Positions 8,676 through 16,088 of a stretch of DNA of 64,000 nucleotides are shown here, one piece after another (the first letter of the stretch is position 1; every line of letters begins with the position of its first letter). The notes below the pieces were generated by a model. That model ran no database searches. It saw nothing but the letters and a program-made list of their open reading frames with translations, and was not told the DNA's origin. The position numbers and the translations under genes were made by a program. This DNA is from Mesorhizobium wenxiniae. Its GTDB lineage: Bacteria > Pseudomonadota > Alphaproteobacteria > Rhizobiales > Rhizobiaceae. The stretch is taken from assembly GCF_002284535.1 (NCBI RefSeq), contig NZ_NPKH01000033.1, positions 162,379 to 226,378 of the forward strand. Direction: 5' to 3'.

Positions 8676-8727
8676 TGCGGGTTCCTTCAGACTGTGCGGA
8701 AAAGGATTGAGGGTCACTGGCCGGTGT

Positions 8728-9279
8728 TCAAGCGGCAAGACCGACGCTGCGTGGCACCGCCCGGCAAGCCTCGGCGACCGCTTGCCTGGCGCGAGCATGG
8801 ATGGCTTCGGACACCAGCACGCCGTTGGCGAAGTCCTTGTCGGAGGCGTAAATCGCGGTCGGCAGGGTCAGCGCCTCGAAGAAGCCGAACAGCGGCCGCA
8901 GCTGATGTTCGACCACCAGCGAATGACGATCGCCGCCGCCGGTCGCAGCAAGGATGACCGGCTTTCCCCTCAGGGATGACGGGTCGAGCAGGTCGAAGAA
9001 ATGCTTGAACAGCCCGGTGTAGCTGCCTTTGAAGGTCGGCGAGCCAACCACCAGGATATCGGCCCCCAGCAATCGCTCGACGATGTTTCTGGCCAACGGA
9101 TCCAGATCGCCAATGCGCTTTGCCAGCGGGAAGGACTGACCGAGATCCTCTAGGTCGAAAACGGTCGAGGCTGCACCGGTGCTGCTCGCCACCTCCGCGA
9201 CGATGTGGCTGATAAACGCCTTGGTCTTCGACGGACGGGTCAGGTTGCCTGACAGCCCCACCACTAGCTTTTTCGACAT
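8728..9279 (-). CDS. NADPH-dependent FMN reductase (SsuE/MsuE family)
   Basis: Supplies reduced FMN to the neighbouring monooxygenase. The start at 9279 follows GAGGAG. The 183-residue flavodoxin-like protein has the FMN phosphate loop VGLSGNLTRPSKT near the start and the SsuE/MsuE signature GSPTFKGSYTGLFKHFFDLL near residue 78. It is the first gene of the minus-strand operon (8728-9279, then 7311-8675, 6437-7285, 5381-6379, 4603-5364). The promoter should lie at 9280-9400; sulfur-limitation control is expected from the pathway but not shown by the sequence. Confidence 0.9.
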   Translation of the reverse strand: MSKKLVVGLSGNLTRPSKTKAFISHIVAEVASSTGAASTVFDLEDLGQSFPLAKRIGDLDPLARNIVERLLGADILVVGSPTFKGSYTGLFKHFFDLLDPSSLRGKPVILAATGGGDRHSLVVEHQLRPLFGFFEALTLPTAIYASDKDFANGVLVSEAIHARARQAVAEACRAVPRSVGLAA

Positions 9280-9512
9280 TTGGGCTCCTCGCAAAGCGCA
9301 TGTGTGGCTTAACTCTAGTAAGCTATAGAGATTAGTGAGAAAGAAGATTTCAAAACGGGCCCGCCAAGCGGATTGAGTTTGCGGCGCATCGCCGTCGATT
9401 GGTTCTTTCGACGCGAATGCGAACGCCGAGTTTGGCAAGGGCGCCTTGACCGCATTCCTGCCACGCGTTGATGATCTCAAGCGCACCAAAGCCATCGGCC
9501 CGGGGGATTCGC
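9280..9512. promoter_or_regulatory. Divergent promoter region of the organosulfur operon and DUF922 gene
   Basis: This AT-richer gap of 233 bases separates the two divergent starts. A short inverted repeat, CTCTA-N8-TAGAG (9313-9330), lies 34 bases before the reductase start and could be an operator. Promoter boxes are not clear enough to place. Confidence 0.35.
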
Positions 9513-10109
9513 ATGAAAACAGTCGTTCTGAAGTCTCTGCTCCTGGCCTGTTTGTTGGCATCGCCGGCGCAGGCGGGATGGAAGCCGGTCGAGAAGGTCG
9601 AGACCTACGCCGTTTCAGGGCAGACCGGTCCCCAGCTCCATGCCTCGATGGGCGAGCGGGGGCCGATGATCGGCAAAAGCAAGGTCCGCGCCATGGCCTA
9701 CACCAATTTCAAGCTGACCTGGGTCAGGGACTATCAGCGACAAGGCAATGCCTGCGTGCTGGTATCGGCGCGGCCGAAGCTCATCATAACCTACACCTTG
9801 CCCAAAACGTCCGGGCCGGTGCCGGCCGCCGTGCAGAAAAGTTGGGACGTTTTTGCCGCCGGCCTCGCCGCCCACGAAAAGGTGCATGGCGACATCATCG
9901 TCGATATGGTCCGCAAGATCGAGACGGCCACCATCGGCCTGTCCGTCCCCGACGATCCCGGGTGCGAAAAGATCAGGACCGAAATGACCAGGCGGCTCGC
10001 CGAACTCTCCCAGGCACAGCGGCAGGCAAGCCGCGATTTCGACCGGGTAGAATTCGCCCCGCGCGGCAATCTGCAGCAACTCATCGTAGCTTTGCTAATG
10101 GGGCGGTAG
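9513..10109 (+). CDS. Secreted DUF922-family putative zinc protease (198 aa)
   Basis: The start at 9513 gives a signal peptide (MKTVVLKSLLLACLLASPAQ, cleavage after AQA) and follows GGGGGA. The mature part has the DUF922 pattern: NFKLTWVRDYQRQGNACVLV, then a metal-binding HExxH motif in LAAHEKVHGDI near residue 130. A charged helical C-terminus follows. Members of PF06037 are predicted zinc-dependent proteases of the periplasm; none of this is tested here. It is monocistronic. Confidence 0.8.
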   Translation: MKTVVLKSLLLACLLASPAQAGWKPVEKVETYAVSGQTGPQLHASMGERGPMIGKSKVRAMAYTNFKLTWVRDYQRQGNACVLVSARPKLIITYTLPKTSGPVPAAVQKSWDVFAAGLAAHEKVHGDIIVDMVRKIETATIGLSVPDDPGCEKIRTEMTRRLAELSQAQRQASRDFDRVEFAPRGNLQQLIVALLMGR

Positions 10110-10173
10110 GAAATGTGAAGTCCCACCGGGAGGAGAAGCAGTGAGGATGGAGCTCGAAATCAAGGCAAGGTTG

Positions 10174-10350
10174 GCGGGACAGCGCCCCCTCTGTCCTGCC
10201 GGACATCTCCCCACTTGGTGGGAGATCGGCCGTCATCTTTGATTTCGCCAAATCGCCAACCTCGTAAAAGAGGCGCTGTTGGCGGAACTGCCAATCTCCC
10301 CACTTGTGGGGGAGATGTCCGGCAGGACAGAGGGGCGCGCCGTAGAGCGC
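10174..10350. repeat. Palindromic repeat pair with 'tctgtcctgccggacatctcccc' arms
   Basis: Two inverted arms of about 57 bases (10174-10230 and 10291-10350) flank a 60-base centre. The left arm reads CTCTGTCCTGCCGGACATC into a short CCCAC hairpin; the right arm is its reverse complement with few changes. It has the form of a small non-autonomous palindromic element. Related arms occur at 33673, 37721, 31201 and 14612. It supplies the sequence upstream of the DUF559 gene. Confidence 0.75.
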
Positions 10351-10425
10351 CAATCTCAAAAGCAACCGAGCACTGACAATGCCTCACACGCGGTTGCCCC
10401 ACGAAATCGCGCCAATGCCAAGTCG

Positions 10426-10740
10426 ATGCGCAAAGTCATGACCGACGCCGAATTGAAGCTCTGGAATGAGCTTCGCGCGCAGCAGCTGATGGGGCTCGGG
10501 TTCCGGAGACAATTTCCGATCGCTGGTTACATCGTCGACTTTGCTTGCCCGGAAAAGGAAATTGTCGTCGAAGTCGATGGTTCGCAGCATGCCGATGCCA
10601 ATGAAGGCGATGAGGCGAGGACAAAGCGTCTGGAACAAGACGGCTGGACCATCCTGCGCTTCTGGAACGATGACGTCATTCGTGACATTGACAACGTCTG
10701 CCAGCATATCGTCATCGAGGCCGGGCTGGACAGGCGCTGA
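10426..10740 (+). CDS. DUF559 endonuclease-fold protein, start region probably frameshifted
   Basis: A small protein of the Vsr-like DUF559 family: MRKVMTDAELKLWNELRAQQ, GFRRQFPIAGYIVDFACPEK, VVEVDGSQHADA and GWTILRFWNDDVIRDIDNV, the expected PD-(D/E)XK-like core. Homologues as I know them start MPH...PRNR.NAKSMR. Here an ATG at 10379 reads MPHTRLP and then leaves the frame, while the continuing frame reads PRNRANAKSM. One extra C in the CCCC run at about 10398 would join them. So either a 1-nt deletion or a sequencing error removed the normal start, and translation may begin at 10426 or at a TTG in the repeat at 10279. Confidence 0.75.
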   Translation: MRKVMTDAELKLWNELRAQQLMGLGFRRQFPIAGYIVDFACPEKEIVVEVDGSQHADANEGDEARTKRLEQDGWTILRFWNDDVIRDIDNVCQHIVIEAGLDRR

Positions 10741-10798
10741 TCTTTTCCCTTGGCATAGCGGCAGAGTCCGCCTCAGCCAACTCGCTACCGCGCTCCCC

Positions 10799-11842
10799 TC
10801 ACCCCGCCACCGGCGTCCACATCACATCCTCAACCCGCATCGCCCCAGTTGCCAGCATCACCAGCCGGTCGAAGCCGAGTGCGGCGCCGCTTGCCTGCGG
10901 CATGATTGCGAGTGCGGCGAGGAAATCCTCGTCGATCGGATAGCGTTCGCCATAGACGCGCTCCTTCTCGTCCATCTCGAGGATGAAGCGCCGGCGCTGC
11001 TCGACGGCGTCGGTCAGCTCGCCGAAGGCGTTGGCCAGCTCGACGCCGCAGCAATAGAGCTCGAAGCGCTCGGCGACCCGCGGGTCATCCGCGCTCGGCC
11101 GGGCGAGCGCTGCCTCCGAAATCGGATAGCCGTAAAGAATGGTGGCGCGCCCCTGCCCCAGCGCCGGCTCGATTTTTTCCACCATTACCCGGCTGAACAG
11201 ATCGGCCCAATTGTCGTCCGGTGCGGTGCGTAGGCCCGCCTTGACCAGAGCTGCGCGCAGCGCTTCGCGATCGGTGCTGCCGTCAGCGGCTACCGTGGCC
11301 AGCAGGTCGATGCCGGCATGGCGCGCAAAAGCCTCGGCAACGCTCAACCGTTCCGGCTCGGCGAACGGATCGGCCTCGCGGCCGCGAAAGGCGAAACGTT
11401 TTGTGCCGGCCCGCTCGGCGGCCAGCGCGACAAGCCCGGCGCAATCCTCCATCAGGCGCTCATAGGTTTCATCTGCCCGGTACCATTCGAGCATTGTGAA
11501 GGACGGGTGGTGCAACGGGCCGCGCTCGCGGTTGCGATAGACGGCGCTCAGGCTGAAGATGCGCTTCTCGCCGGCGGTGAGCAGCTTCTTGCAGGCGAAT
11601 TCCGGCGATGTGTGCAAATAGAGCGGCAGGTGCTGCCCGTCCGGCCCGATCGCCTCGGTGGCGAAGGCCGACAGATGCGCCTCGTTGCCGGGCGAGACCT
11701 GCAGCGCCGCCGTCTCCACCTCGACGAAGTCGCGGCGGGCAAACCAGTCGCGCAGGGCCGCAGTGATGGCATTGCGCAGGATCAGCCGCGGCCGCCGGTC
11801 GGCGTGAACATCAGGCGTCCACCAGGGCGAGGCGGCGGTCAT
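10799..11842 (-). CDS. epmA: EF-P lysine aminoacylase EpmA (PoxA/GenX)
   Basis: A class II lysyl-tRNA-synthetase-like enzyme that attaches (R)-beta-lysine to a lysine of elongation factor P. The start at 11842 gives 347 residues; 11899 would add a tail that is not conserved. It lacks the tRNA anticodon-binding domain and begins directly with the catalytic core: RDFVEVETAALQVSPGNEAH, LYLHTSPEFACKKLL, the motif 2 region FSLSAVYRNRERGPLHHPSF, ELANAFGELTD and motif 3 ALGFDRLVMLATGA. It is divergent from efp with 129 bases between starts. Confidence 0.93.
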   Translation of the reverse strand: MTAASPWWTPDVHADRRPRLILRNAITAALRDWFARRDFVEVETAALQVSPGNEAHLSAFATEAIGPDGQHLPLYLHTSPEFACKKLLTAGEKRIFSLSAVYRNRERGPLHHPSFTMLEWYRADETYERLMEDCAGLVALAAERAGTKRFAFRGREADPFAEPERLSVAEAFARHAGIDLLATVAADGSTDREALRAALVKAGLRTAPDDNWADLFSRVMVEKIEPALGQGRATILYGYPISEAALARPSADDPRVAERFELYCCGVELANAFGELTDAVEQRRRFILEMDEKERVYGERYPIDEDFLAALAIMPQASGAALGFDRLVMLATGAMRVEDVMWTPVAG

Positions 11843-11971
11843 GACCGGCGGATTTGCATGGAGGACTGGCGATTGTCGCCAAGATGCGCTAGGCCGCACC
11901 GAACGGCTCCCGCAGCCGATTTGCGCCAGTCGGCGCTCCCATGCCAGTCAACGCTCTTAGGAATAAAGCCC

Positions 11972-12538
11972 GTGAAGGTCATCGCCAGTTCCCTACGCAA
12001 AGGCAATGTCGTCGAAAAGGACGGCAAGCTCTATGTGATCCTCTTTGCCGAAAACATCCATCCGGGCAAGGGCACGCCGGTGACCCAGCTCGACATGCGC
12101 CGCATCTCCGATGGAGTGAAGGTTTCGGAGCGCTACCGCACCACCGAGCAGGTCGAGCGCGCCTATGTCGAGGAGCGCGAGCACACCTTCCTCTATCGCG
12201 ATGGCGAGGGCTTCCATTTCATGAACCCGGAAAGCTACGACCAGATCGCGGTGTCGGAAAGCGTGGTCGGCGAAATGGCGCCCTATCTCACGGAAGGCAT
12301 GGCGGTGCAGATCTCGCAGCACAATGGCATCGCCATCTCGCTGGTGTTGCCGCAGCGCGCCACCTTCGAGGTGGTCGAGACCGAGCCGGTGACCAAGGGC
12401 CAGACGGCATCCTCGTCCTACAAGCCGGCGACGCTGTCCAACGGCGTGCGCACGCTGGTTCCGCCGCACATCAGCGCTGGCACCCGCGTGGTGGTCATGA
12501 CGGCCGACGGCGCGTACGTGGAACGCGCGAAGGATTGA
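11972..12538 (+). CDS. efp: Elongation factor P
   Basis: Relieves ribosome stalling at polyproline stretches. The GTG start at 11972 follows TAGGA and gives 188 residues, the normal length. The KOW-like N-terminal domain has VIASSLRKGNVVEKDGKLY, and the tip loop ENIHPGKGTP places the modifiable lysine at residue 33. The two OB domains follow (ATFEVVETEPVTKGQTASSS, VPPHISAGTRVVV). A lysine at the tip and divergent epmA next door indicate the beta-lysylation route. The partner aminomutase gene epmB is not in this window. Confidence 0.96.
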   Translation: MKVIASSLRKGNVVEKDGKLYVILFAENIHPGKGTPVTQLDMRRISDGVKVSERYRTTEQVERAYVEEREHTFLYRDGEGFHFMNPESYDQIAVSESVVGEMAPYLTEGMAVQISQHNGIAISLVLPQRATFEVVETEPVTKGQTASSSYKPATLSNGVRTLVPPHISAGTRVVVMTADGAYVERAKD

Positions 12539-12653
12539 GAGGTTGGGCAATGCGCGTCCAAGATGGCGCTGTCGCGATAGGCGCCCGTGATGAAATTTGG
12601 CGCCAGGCTGGCGACAGGTGTCGCGTGCCGGAAGCCGACTGGACGCGCGGCGG

Positions 12654-12761
12654 CTAATAGCGGGAGCAAATCGCGTACACAGCTGCCAGATATGTGAGTG
12701 CAATCGTGACGTAGGAGACCGCGAGTTCAGCCACGATCGAGGAGATTTGAAGCAGCGTCAC
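12654..12761 (-). CDS. Possible 35-residue membrane peptide
   Basis: The GTG at 12761 has AAGGGG a proper distance upstream (in AACAAGGGGTTTTCAG). The product MTLLQISSIVAELAVSYVTI continues with a second hydrophobic part and ends AICSRY: a single membrane helix of about 25 residues with a short basic tail. No family is known to me. It may belong with the similar small ORF at 12899. Real translation is unproven; the evidence is the ribosome site plus uniform hydrophobicity. Confidence 0.35.
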   Translation of the reverse strand: MTLLQISSIVAELAVSYVTIALTYLAAVYAICSRY

Positions 12762-12898
12762 CTGAAAACCCCTTGTTAACCCTAACTCGCTAATACGCCT
12801 TAATCCTGTCTCTTCGACGTAGAGGCGCAACCCACGATTGCCCCGTACCACGATGCGGGCCGGGAAGAGCCTTCTTCACTGGACAGTGTAGCGGGGAT

Positions 12899-13000
12899 TC
12901 AGCCAAGGATAAGACCCGCTATCAGAACCGTAAGGATCATCGACAGCGGAACGGCAAGAAGGCAGCACGCCTCCAAAGTATTGATTTGCCAAGAGTTCAT
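12899..13000 (-). CDS. Possible 33-residue membrane peptide
   Basis: The ATG at 13000 has GGAAG seven bases upstream. The product starts MNSWQINTLEACCLLAVPLS and ends with MILTVLIAGLILG directly before the stop: a short polar N-terminus and one hydrophobic helix. It lies in a different frame from the longer 66-codon ORF that covers it, and that ORF has a poor composition. It has the same strand as the 35-residue candidate 140 bases downstream. Together they resemble toxin-like or regulatory small membrane proteins, but this is only an inference. Confidence 0.35.
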   Translation of the reverse strand: MNSWQINTLEACCLLAVPLSMILTVLIAGLILG

Positions 13001-13085
13001 CGGGCGCTTCCCAGTTGGATTCCTGTCTAAACGGGCAAACCGGGACGGCAGTTCCACGAAAGATCTCCGGCGTCATCCACGCCGC

Positions 13086-13352
13086 TCATCGTGCCGATCG
13101 GCGCCAACCCTCATTCCCGGTCATCCAGCGAGCGCGCGCCAGATGCGTCGCCCAAGCCCGGAATGCCCGTTCCGGCTCCTGGTTCGGATCAATGTGCAGA
13201 ACGGTGTAGGCGACCTCACGCCAATCGGCCCCGTCCGCCGAAGCATCGAGCAGCCGGATGTAAGTCAGCATGCAGTGCTCGTCATAGGCGGTCAGCACCG
13301 AAGACGTCGGCGCCACGTCTGCGAAATGAGGGTCTAGCGGTGGCTTTGGCAT
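13086..13352 (-). CDS. DUF2285-like protein (88 aa)
   Basis: The visible core SSVLTAYDEHCMLTYIRLLD, GADWREVAYTVLHIDP and PERAFRAWATHLARARWMT matches my recollection of DUF2285 proteins, small helical proteins common near rhizobial integrative elements; the M. loti symbiosis-island antiactivator QseM carries this domain. The C-terminus after ARWMT (GNEGWRRSAR) looks unlike the usual ending and may come from a late frameshift. No ribosome site is clear. The context is an accessory patch between efp and the S24-repressor locus. Confidence 0.6.
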   Translation of the reverse strand: MPKPPLDPHFADVAPTSSVLTAYDEHCMLTYIRLLDASADGADWREVAYTVLHIDPNQEPERAFRAWATHLARARWMTGNEGWRRSAR

Positions 13353-13488
13353 TGCGATCTACCAGCAATGGCGCACCGTAACAGGCCGTCGAGAAGCTCG
13401 CGCCCTTCAATTGGAGGACGCTGGCGGATCGAGGTTCGCCTCTAGCCTGATCACCCATTGGTTCGGCGTCCCGCCGTCCGTTCGCGCC

Positions 13489-14097
13489 CTACCCCCGCGG
13501 CCGCCGCATCAGCGTCATCCCGTAATGCACCGCCAACAAATCCAGCCCGACCTTGAGCAGTTTGGACACAACGTCCCGCGGCTCGCCCGTCTGTTCGGCG
13601 AGGCTCTTCACCGTTTCGCCATGGCAGCAGACTTTTTGTACCACGCCCGACACCTCCCAATGCGAAAGCGCCCTGGTGGCGTCGGCATAGGCGCGGCCGG
13701 CCGACAGGATGCGGTCGGCAACGCCGCCGCCGATGCGGCCGCCGTCGACGCGCTCGGTCAGCGCCATCGGCTTGACGCCGTCCTGGGCCGAGACGCGAAA
13801 ATCCTCGCGGTAGCGCATACCCGCCTCGCGCTGCTGGCGCGACAGCGAGGTGATGCCGGTCAGCGGGTCGACGTTGCGCACCCGCACGATGCCGCCGGTC
13901 GAGGTGTGGCCGTCATTGGAAACCTCATAGATGCGCCTCGCCTCCTGCGTGCCGGTCGCCAGCCGCTTGCGGCCGAAGGCGTCGCCCTTCAGCGCGAAAT
14001 CATGACCGACCTCCTTGCGGATGCGCACCTGCTCGGCCTCGCCCTTTGCCAGTTTGGGCGCCTTCGGCGCCTTGACCTTGGCGGTCTTCTTGCTCAT
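13489..14097 (-). CDS. DUF6456-like predicted DNA-binding protein (202 aa)
   Basis: The start at 14097 follows GAGGAG. The protein has a lysine-rich N-terminal tail (MSKKTAKVKAPKAPKLAKG), a central part with REAGMRYREDFRVSAQDGV and ALTERVDGGRIGGGVADRIL, and a C-terminal helix-turn-helix-like stretch SLAEQTGEPRDVVSKLLKVG. This layout resembles DUF6456 proteins of rhizobia, which carry a predicted HTH; the assignment is from memory. It is the last gene of a minus-strand run (14947, 14571, 14097) that starts at the S24-repressor operator, so it is probably repressor-controlled. Confidence 0.6.
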   Translation of the reverse strand: MSKKTAKVKAPKAPKLAKGEAEQVRIRKEVGHDFALKGDAFGRKRLATGTQEARRIYEVSNDGHTSTGGIVRVRNVDPLTGITSLSRQQREAGMRYREDFRVSAQDGVKPMALTERVDGGRIGGGVADRILSAGRAYADATRALSHWEVSGVVQKVCCHGETVKSLAEQTGEPRDVVSKLLKVGLDLLAVHYGMTLMRRPRG

Positions 14098-14181
14098 GGA
14101 CAGTCTCCTCGTTTGATTGGCTGCCTTCGCAGAACCTGGTTCCTCGCCCCACGTAGCGGGGCGAGGAACGCAAGACCCAGT

Positions 14182-14571
14182 TCACGCCGCATCCGCCAGA
14201 GCCGTAGGGCGATGGTCGCAGAGGCGCGCCGCGTGATAGGCGCAGTAGCTTTTCAGCGGCCGCGTGCGCAGGCCGCAGCACAGCATGTCCAGTGCCGGCC
14301 GGCTGCCGGGCGCGTCGTTCTCGGGATCTTCCTCCAGCGTCAGATCGAGCGGTGCGCGGCAGCGGTTGAACAGGCAGTCGATGAAACGCATGGCCGCGAC
14401 GTGCGGCTGGCGCCCGGGGGCAACGGGGCGCGGCGCCGGCAGCTTGAAGGCCTCGCCGTCGGGCCCGTGGATCTCGCGCACGGTCTGGCGCTGCGGCAGC
14501 CAGACCGGCGGCGCCAGCCTGGCCGGCGTGCGGGCGATGCTTTGCAATTCTGTGTCGGTATAGGCGGGCAT
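14182..14571 (-). CDS. GcrA-like cysteine/histidine-rich protein (129 aa)
   Basis: The start at 14571 follows GGAAG. The C-terminal half has a metal-site pattern resembling the end of the cell-cycle regulator GcrA: FIDCLFNRCRAPLD, then DMLCCGLRTR and SYCAYHAARLC. The GcrA N-terminal HTH is not evident; residues 10-50 are proline-rich instead. It may be a shortened GcrA relative of the type found in rhizobial prophages. It is the middle gene of the minus-strand run under the S24 operator at 14961. Function is uncertain. Confidence 0.55.
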   Translation of the reverse strand: MPAYTDTELQSIARTPARLAPPVWLPQRQTVREIHGPDGEAFKLPAPRPVAPGRQPHVAAMRFIDCLFNRCRAPLDLTLEEDPENDAPGSRPALDMLCCGLRTRPLKSYCAYHAARLCDHRPTALADAA

Positions 14572-14611
14572 GGTGTTCTTCCATTGAAAGGGTTGCGTAG
14601 ATGCCGAAGCT

Positions 14612-14650
14612 GCCCCTCTCCCCGTTCACAGGGGAGAAGGGAGATCACCA
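14612..14650. repeat. Short hairpin repeat of the 'cccctctcccc' family
   Basis: CCCCTCTCCCCGTTCACAGG reads into GGAGAAGGGAG, giving a strong hairpin. It lies between the stop of the 100-codon frame at 14645 and the GcrA-like start at 14571. It may act as an attenuator or is only a dispersed repeat arm. Confidence 0.5.
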
Positions 14651-14947
14651 CCGGCGGCCAAGCTTCGCCTCTGCCGCCTCGCGGGTGGCGCCGGAAACCG
14701 CCCTGCCCGTGCGCCGGTCGAAGACAATGACCGTGCCATCCTCGGTGCGGATGCGCGAACGGCCGGCGCGGCACTCGCGTAAGTTCGTGGCCGGAGCCGT
14801 GAGGGGAACGGCTCCGGCCGTTCCGGTCGCCTGCCATGACGGCAGGGCGACCGGAGCCGAGGCGCTAGCCTCGGGCTTCGTCCCGGCCGGGGAGGAGGAC
14901 AGCCGGGACGGATGGGAAAACGAGATGGGGCAACGGGGCTTGTGCAT
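14645..14947 (-). CDS. Hypothetical protein, first gene left of the S24 operator (100 aa)
   Basis: The frame starts at the ATG at 14947, only 13 bases from the palindromic operator, with no clear ribosome site, so it may be leaderless. The N-terminal half is serine/proline/alanine-rich; the C-terminal half looks like folded protein (SRIRTEDGTVIVFDRRTGRA, TREAAEAKLGRRW). No family is recognised. Its position matches a cro-like slot opposite the repressor, but I see no HTH. Confidence is limited because the opposite strand also has an open frame here. Confidence 0.4.
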   Translation of the reverse strand: MHKPRCPISFSHPSRLSSSPAGTKPEASASAPVALPSWQATGTAGAVPLTAPATNLRECRAGRSRIRTEDGTVIVFDRRTGRAVSGATREAAEAKLGRRW

Positions 14948-14960
14948 GGCTGTATATAAG

Positions 14961-14979
14961 CATAACTTGCAAAGTTATG
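14961..14979. promoter_or_regulatory. Perfect palindromic operator of the S24 repressor
   Basis: CATAACTTGCAAAGTTATG is a perfect inverted repeat with 8-bp arms and a 3-bp centre. It sits between the divergent starts at 14947 (minus) and 14994 (plus) and next to a TATATAA box at 14953-14959. This is the classic place for a CI-type autoregulatory operator. Related half-sites (TAACTTGC, AGTTATGC) recur at 16182 and 16201. Confidence 0.7.
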
Positions 14980-14993
14980 CAAGCTATTCTTTC

Positions 14994-15725
14994 ATGGACG
15001 AAACCGATTCTTATGTTTCAGATGGCGCCATGGCGAAAACTTCGTTGTCGATCAAGGTCGGGGCGGCGATCCGCAAGGCGCGCAAGCAGCGTGGCCTGGT
15101 GATGCGCCACATTGCCGAGCACAACGACACCGATGTCGCCGCCGTCGGCAATTGGGAAACCGGCCGCAACCTGCCAAAAACCGAGAACCTTTTGAAGACC
15201 GCCGCCTTCCTGCGCGTCGACCCGGTGGCGCTCGGCAAGGGCGAGGTCGTCTTCCTCGACGACGCCGACAATGTCGCCGACGCCGAGATCGTCACCGACG
15301 CCGCCCCTCTGCCCGCCGGCCCGATGGACATCGAGCTTCTGGGTGCTGCGGTTGGCGGCGACGACGGCGACTTCACCTTCAACGGCGAGGTCGCCGGCTA
15401 CGTCCAGCGCCCGCCCGGCATCGCCCATCTGCGCAAGGTGTTTGCGCTGCATGTGCTCTCCGACTCGATGGCGCCGCGCTACGAGCCCGGCGAGATGCTT
15501 TATTGCGGCGGCCGCGACGCCGTGCCAGGCGACCATGTGGTGATCGAGATGTTCCCCGAAGAAAACGAACGCAACGGCAAGGCCTTCATCAAGAAGCTTG
15601 TCAAGCGCACCGCTGCCGAGCTGGTCGTCGAGCAGTACAATCCGCCGAAGACGCTGACCTTCAACCGCTACGCGATCAAGGCCGTCTTCCGCGTCATCCC
15701 GCTCAAGGAACTGCTGGGGTATTAG
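14994..15725 (+). CDS. S24-family (CI/LexA-like) transcriptional repressor
   Basis: HTH repressor with a self-cleaving peptidase domain. The HTH is in VGAAIRKARKQRGLVMRHIA to AAVGNWETGRNLP; the S24 domain has the catalytic serine in HVLSDSMAPRYEPGE and lysine in FIKKLVKRT. An Ala-Gly pair in EVAGYVQ is a possible autocleavage site. The start may be 14994 or 15030 (MAKTSLSIKVG); neither has a strong ribosome site. The gene begins 15 bases after a perfect palindrome, so autoregulation is likely. DNA damage (RecA) may induce cleavage as in related repressors; no integrase or phage structural gene is nearby. Confidence 0.85.
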   Translation: MDETDSYVSDGAMAKTSLSIKVGAAIRKARKQRGLVMRHIAEHNDTDVAAVGNWETGRNLPKTENLLKTAAFLRVDPVALGKGEVVFLDDADNVADAEIVTDAAPLPAGPMDIELLGAAVGGDDGDFTFNGEVAGYVQRPPGIAHLRKVFALHVLSDSMAPRYEPGEMLYCGGRDAVPGDHVVIEMFPEENERNGKAFIKKLVKRTAAELVVEQYNPPKTLTFNRYAIKAVFRVIPLKELLGY

Positions 15726-15785
15726 GGGTGGCGGGTTCGCGCGCTCCCTTCTCCCCCTGTGGGAGAAGGTGGATCGGCGCGCCAC

Positions 15786-16088
15786 TCAAGCCCGCCTGGA
15801 TCTCTCCAGCGGAACCTCGCGCTCGCTGAGCATCCGCGCCTCGGCGCGGCGCCGCTGCTGCTCGTCGACGAATGCCGCCTGGATCACGACCGCTGCGCCC
15901 GGCAGGCCATCGGCGCGGCAGGCCGAGCAAATGAGGCGCCCCGAAAGGGACGCCAGCGGCGTCTGCGCAGTTACCCCGAAGCGCCTGAGCTCAGCCGGCT
16001 TCCACCATCTGTTGCGGCCGCAATCGATACACTCGACCGCAATCGAGACAACCTCGGCGATCGTCGCTTCCTTGCCCGGCAATGCCAT
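15786..16088 (-). CDS. Small zinc-ribbon protein (100 aa)
   Basis: The start at 16088 follows AGGA; a longer frame to 16193 would run into the operator. The N-terminal part has two cysteine pairs, VECIDCGRNRWW near residue 18 and LICSACRAD near 48, forming a likely four-cysteine zinc ribbon. The C-terminus is a charged helix (FVDEQQRRRAEARMLSEREV). No named family is recognised. It is divergent from the gene at 16305, with a palindromic region at 16170-16208 between them that resembles the repressor operator. Confidence 0.65.
   Translation of the reverse strand: MALPGKEATIAEVVSIAVECIDCGRNRWWKPAELRRFGVTAQTPLASLSGRLICSACRADGLPGAAVVIQAAFVDEQQRRRAEARMLSEREVPLERSRRA

Larger units (their letters stand above)
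12539..13085. other. Region with only very small ORFs
   Basis: About 550 bases between efp and the DUF2285 gene hold no ORF of normal size. Two tiny minus-strand frames with hydrophobic products (12654-12761 and 12899-13000) are the only candidates and are listed separately. The G+C content is lower than in the flanks. Confidence 0.5.

Noticed and set aside
14601..14993. Long upstream extension of the S24 repressor frame
   Set aside because: The frame is open from 14601 but passes through the palindromic operator and a repeat hairpin; the HTH starts only after 15030. The opposite-strand gene fits this stretch better.
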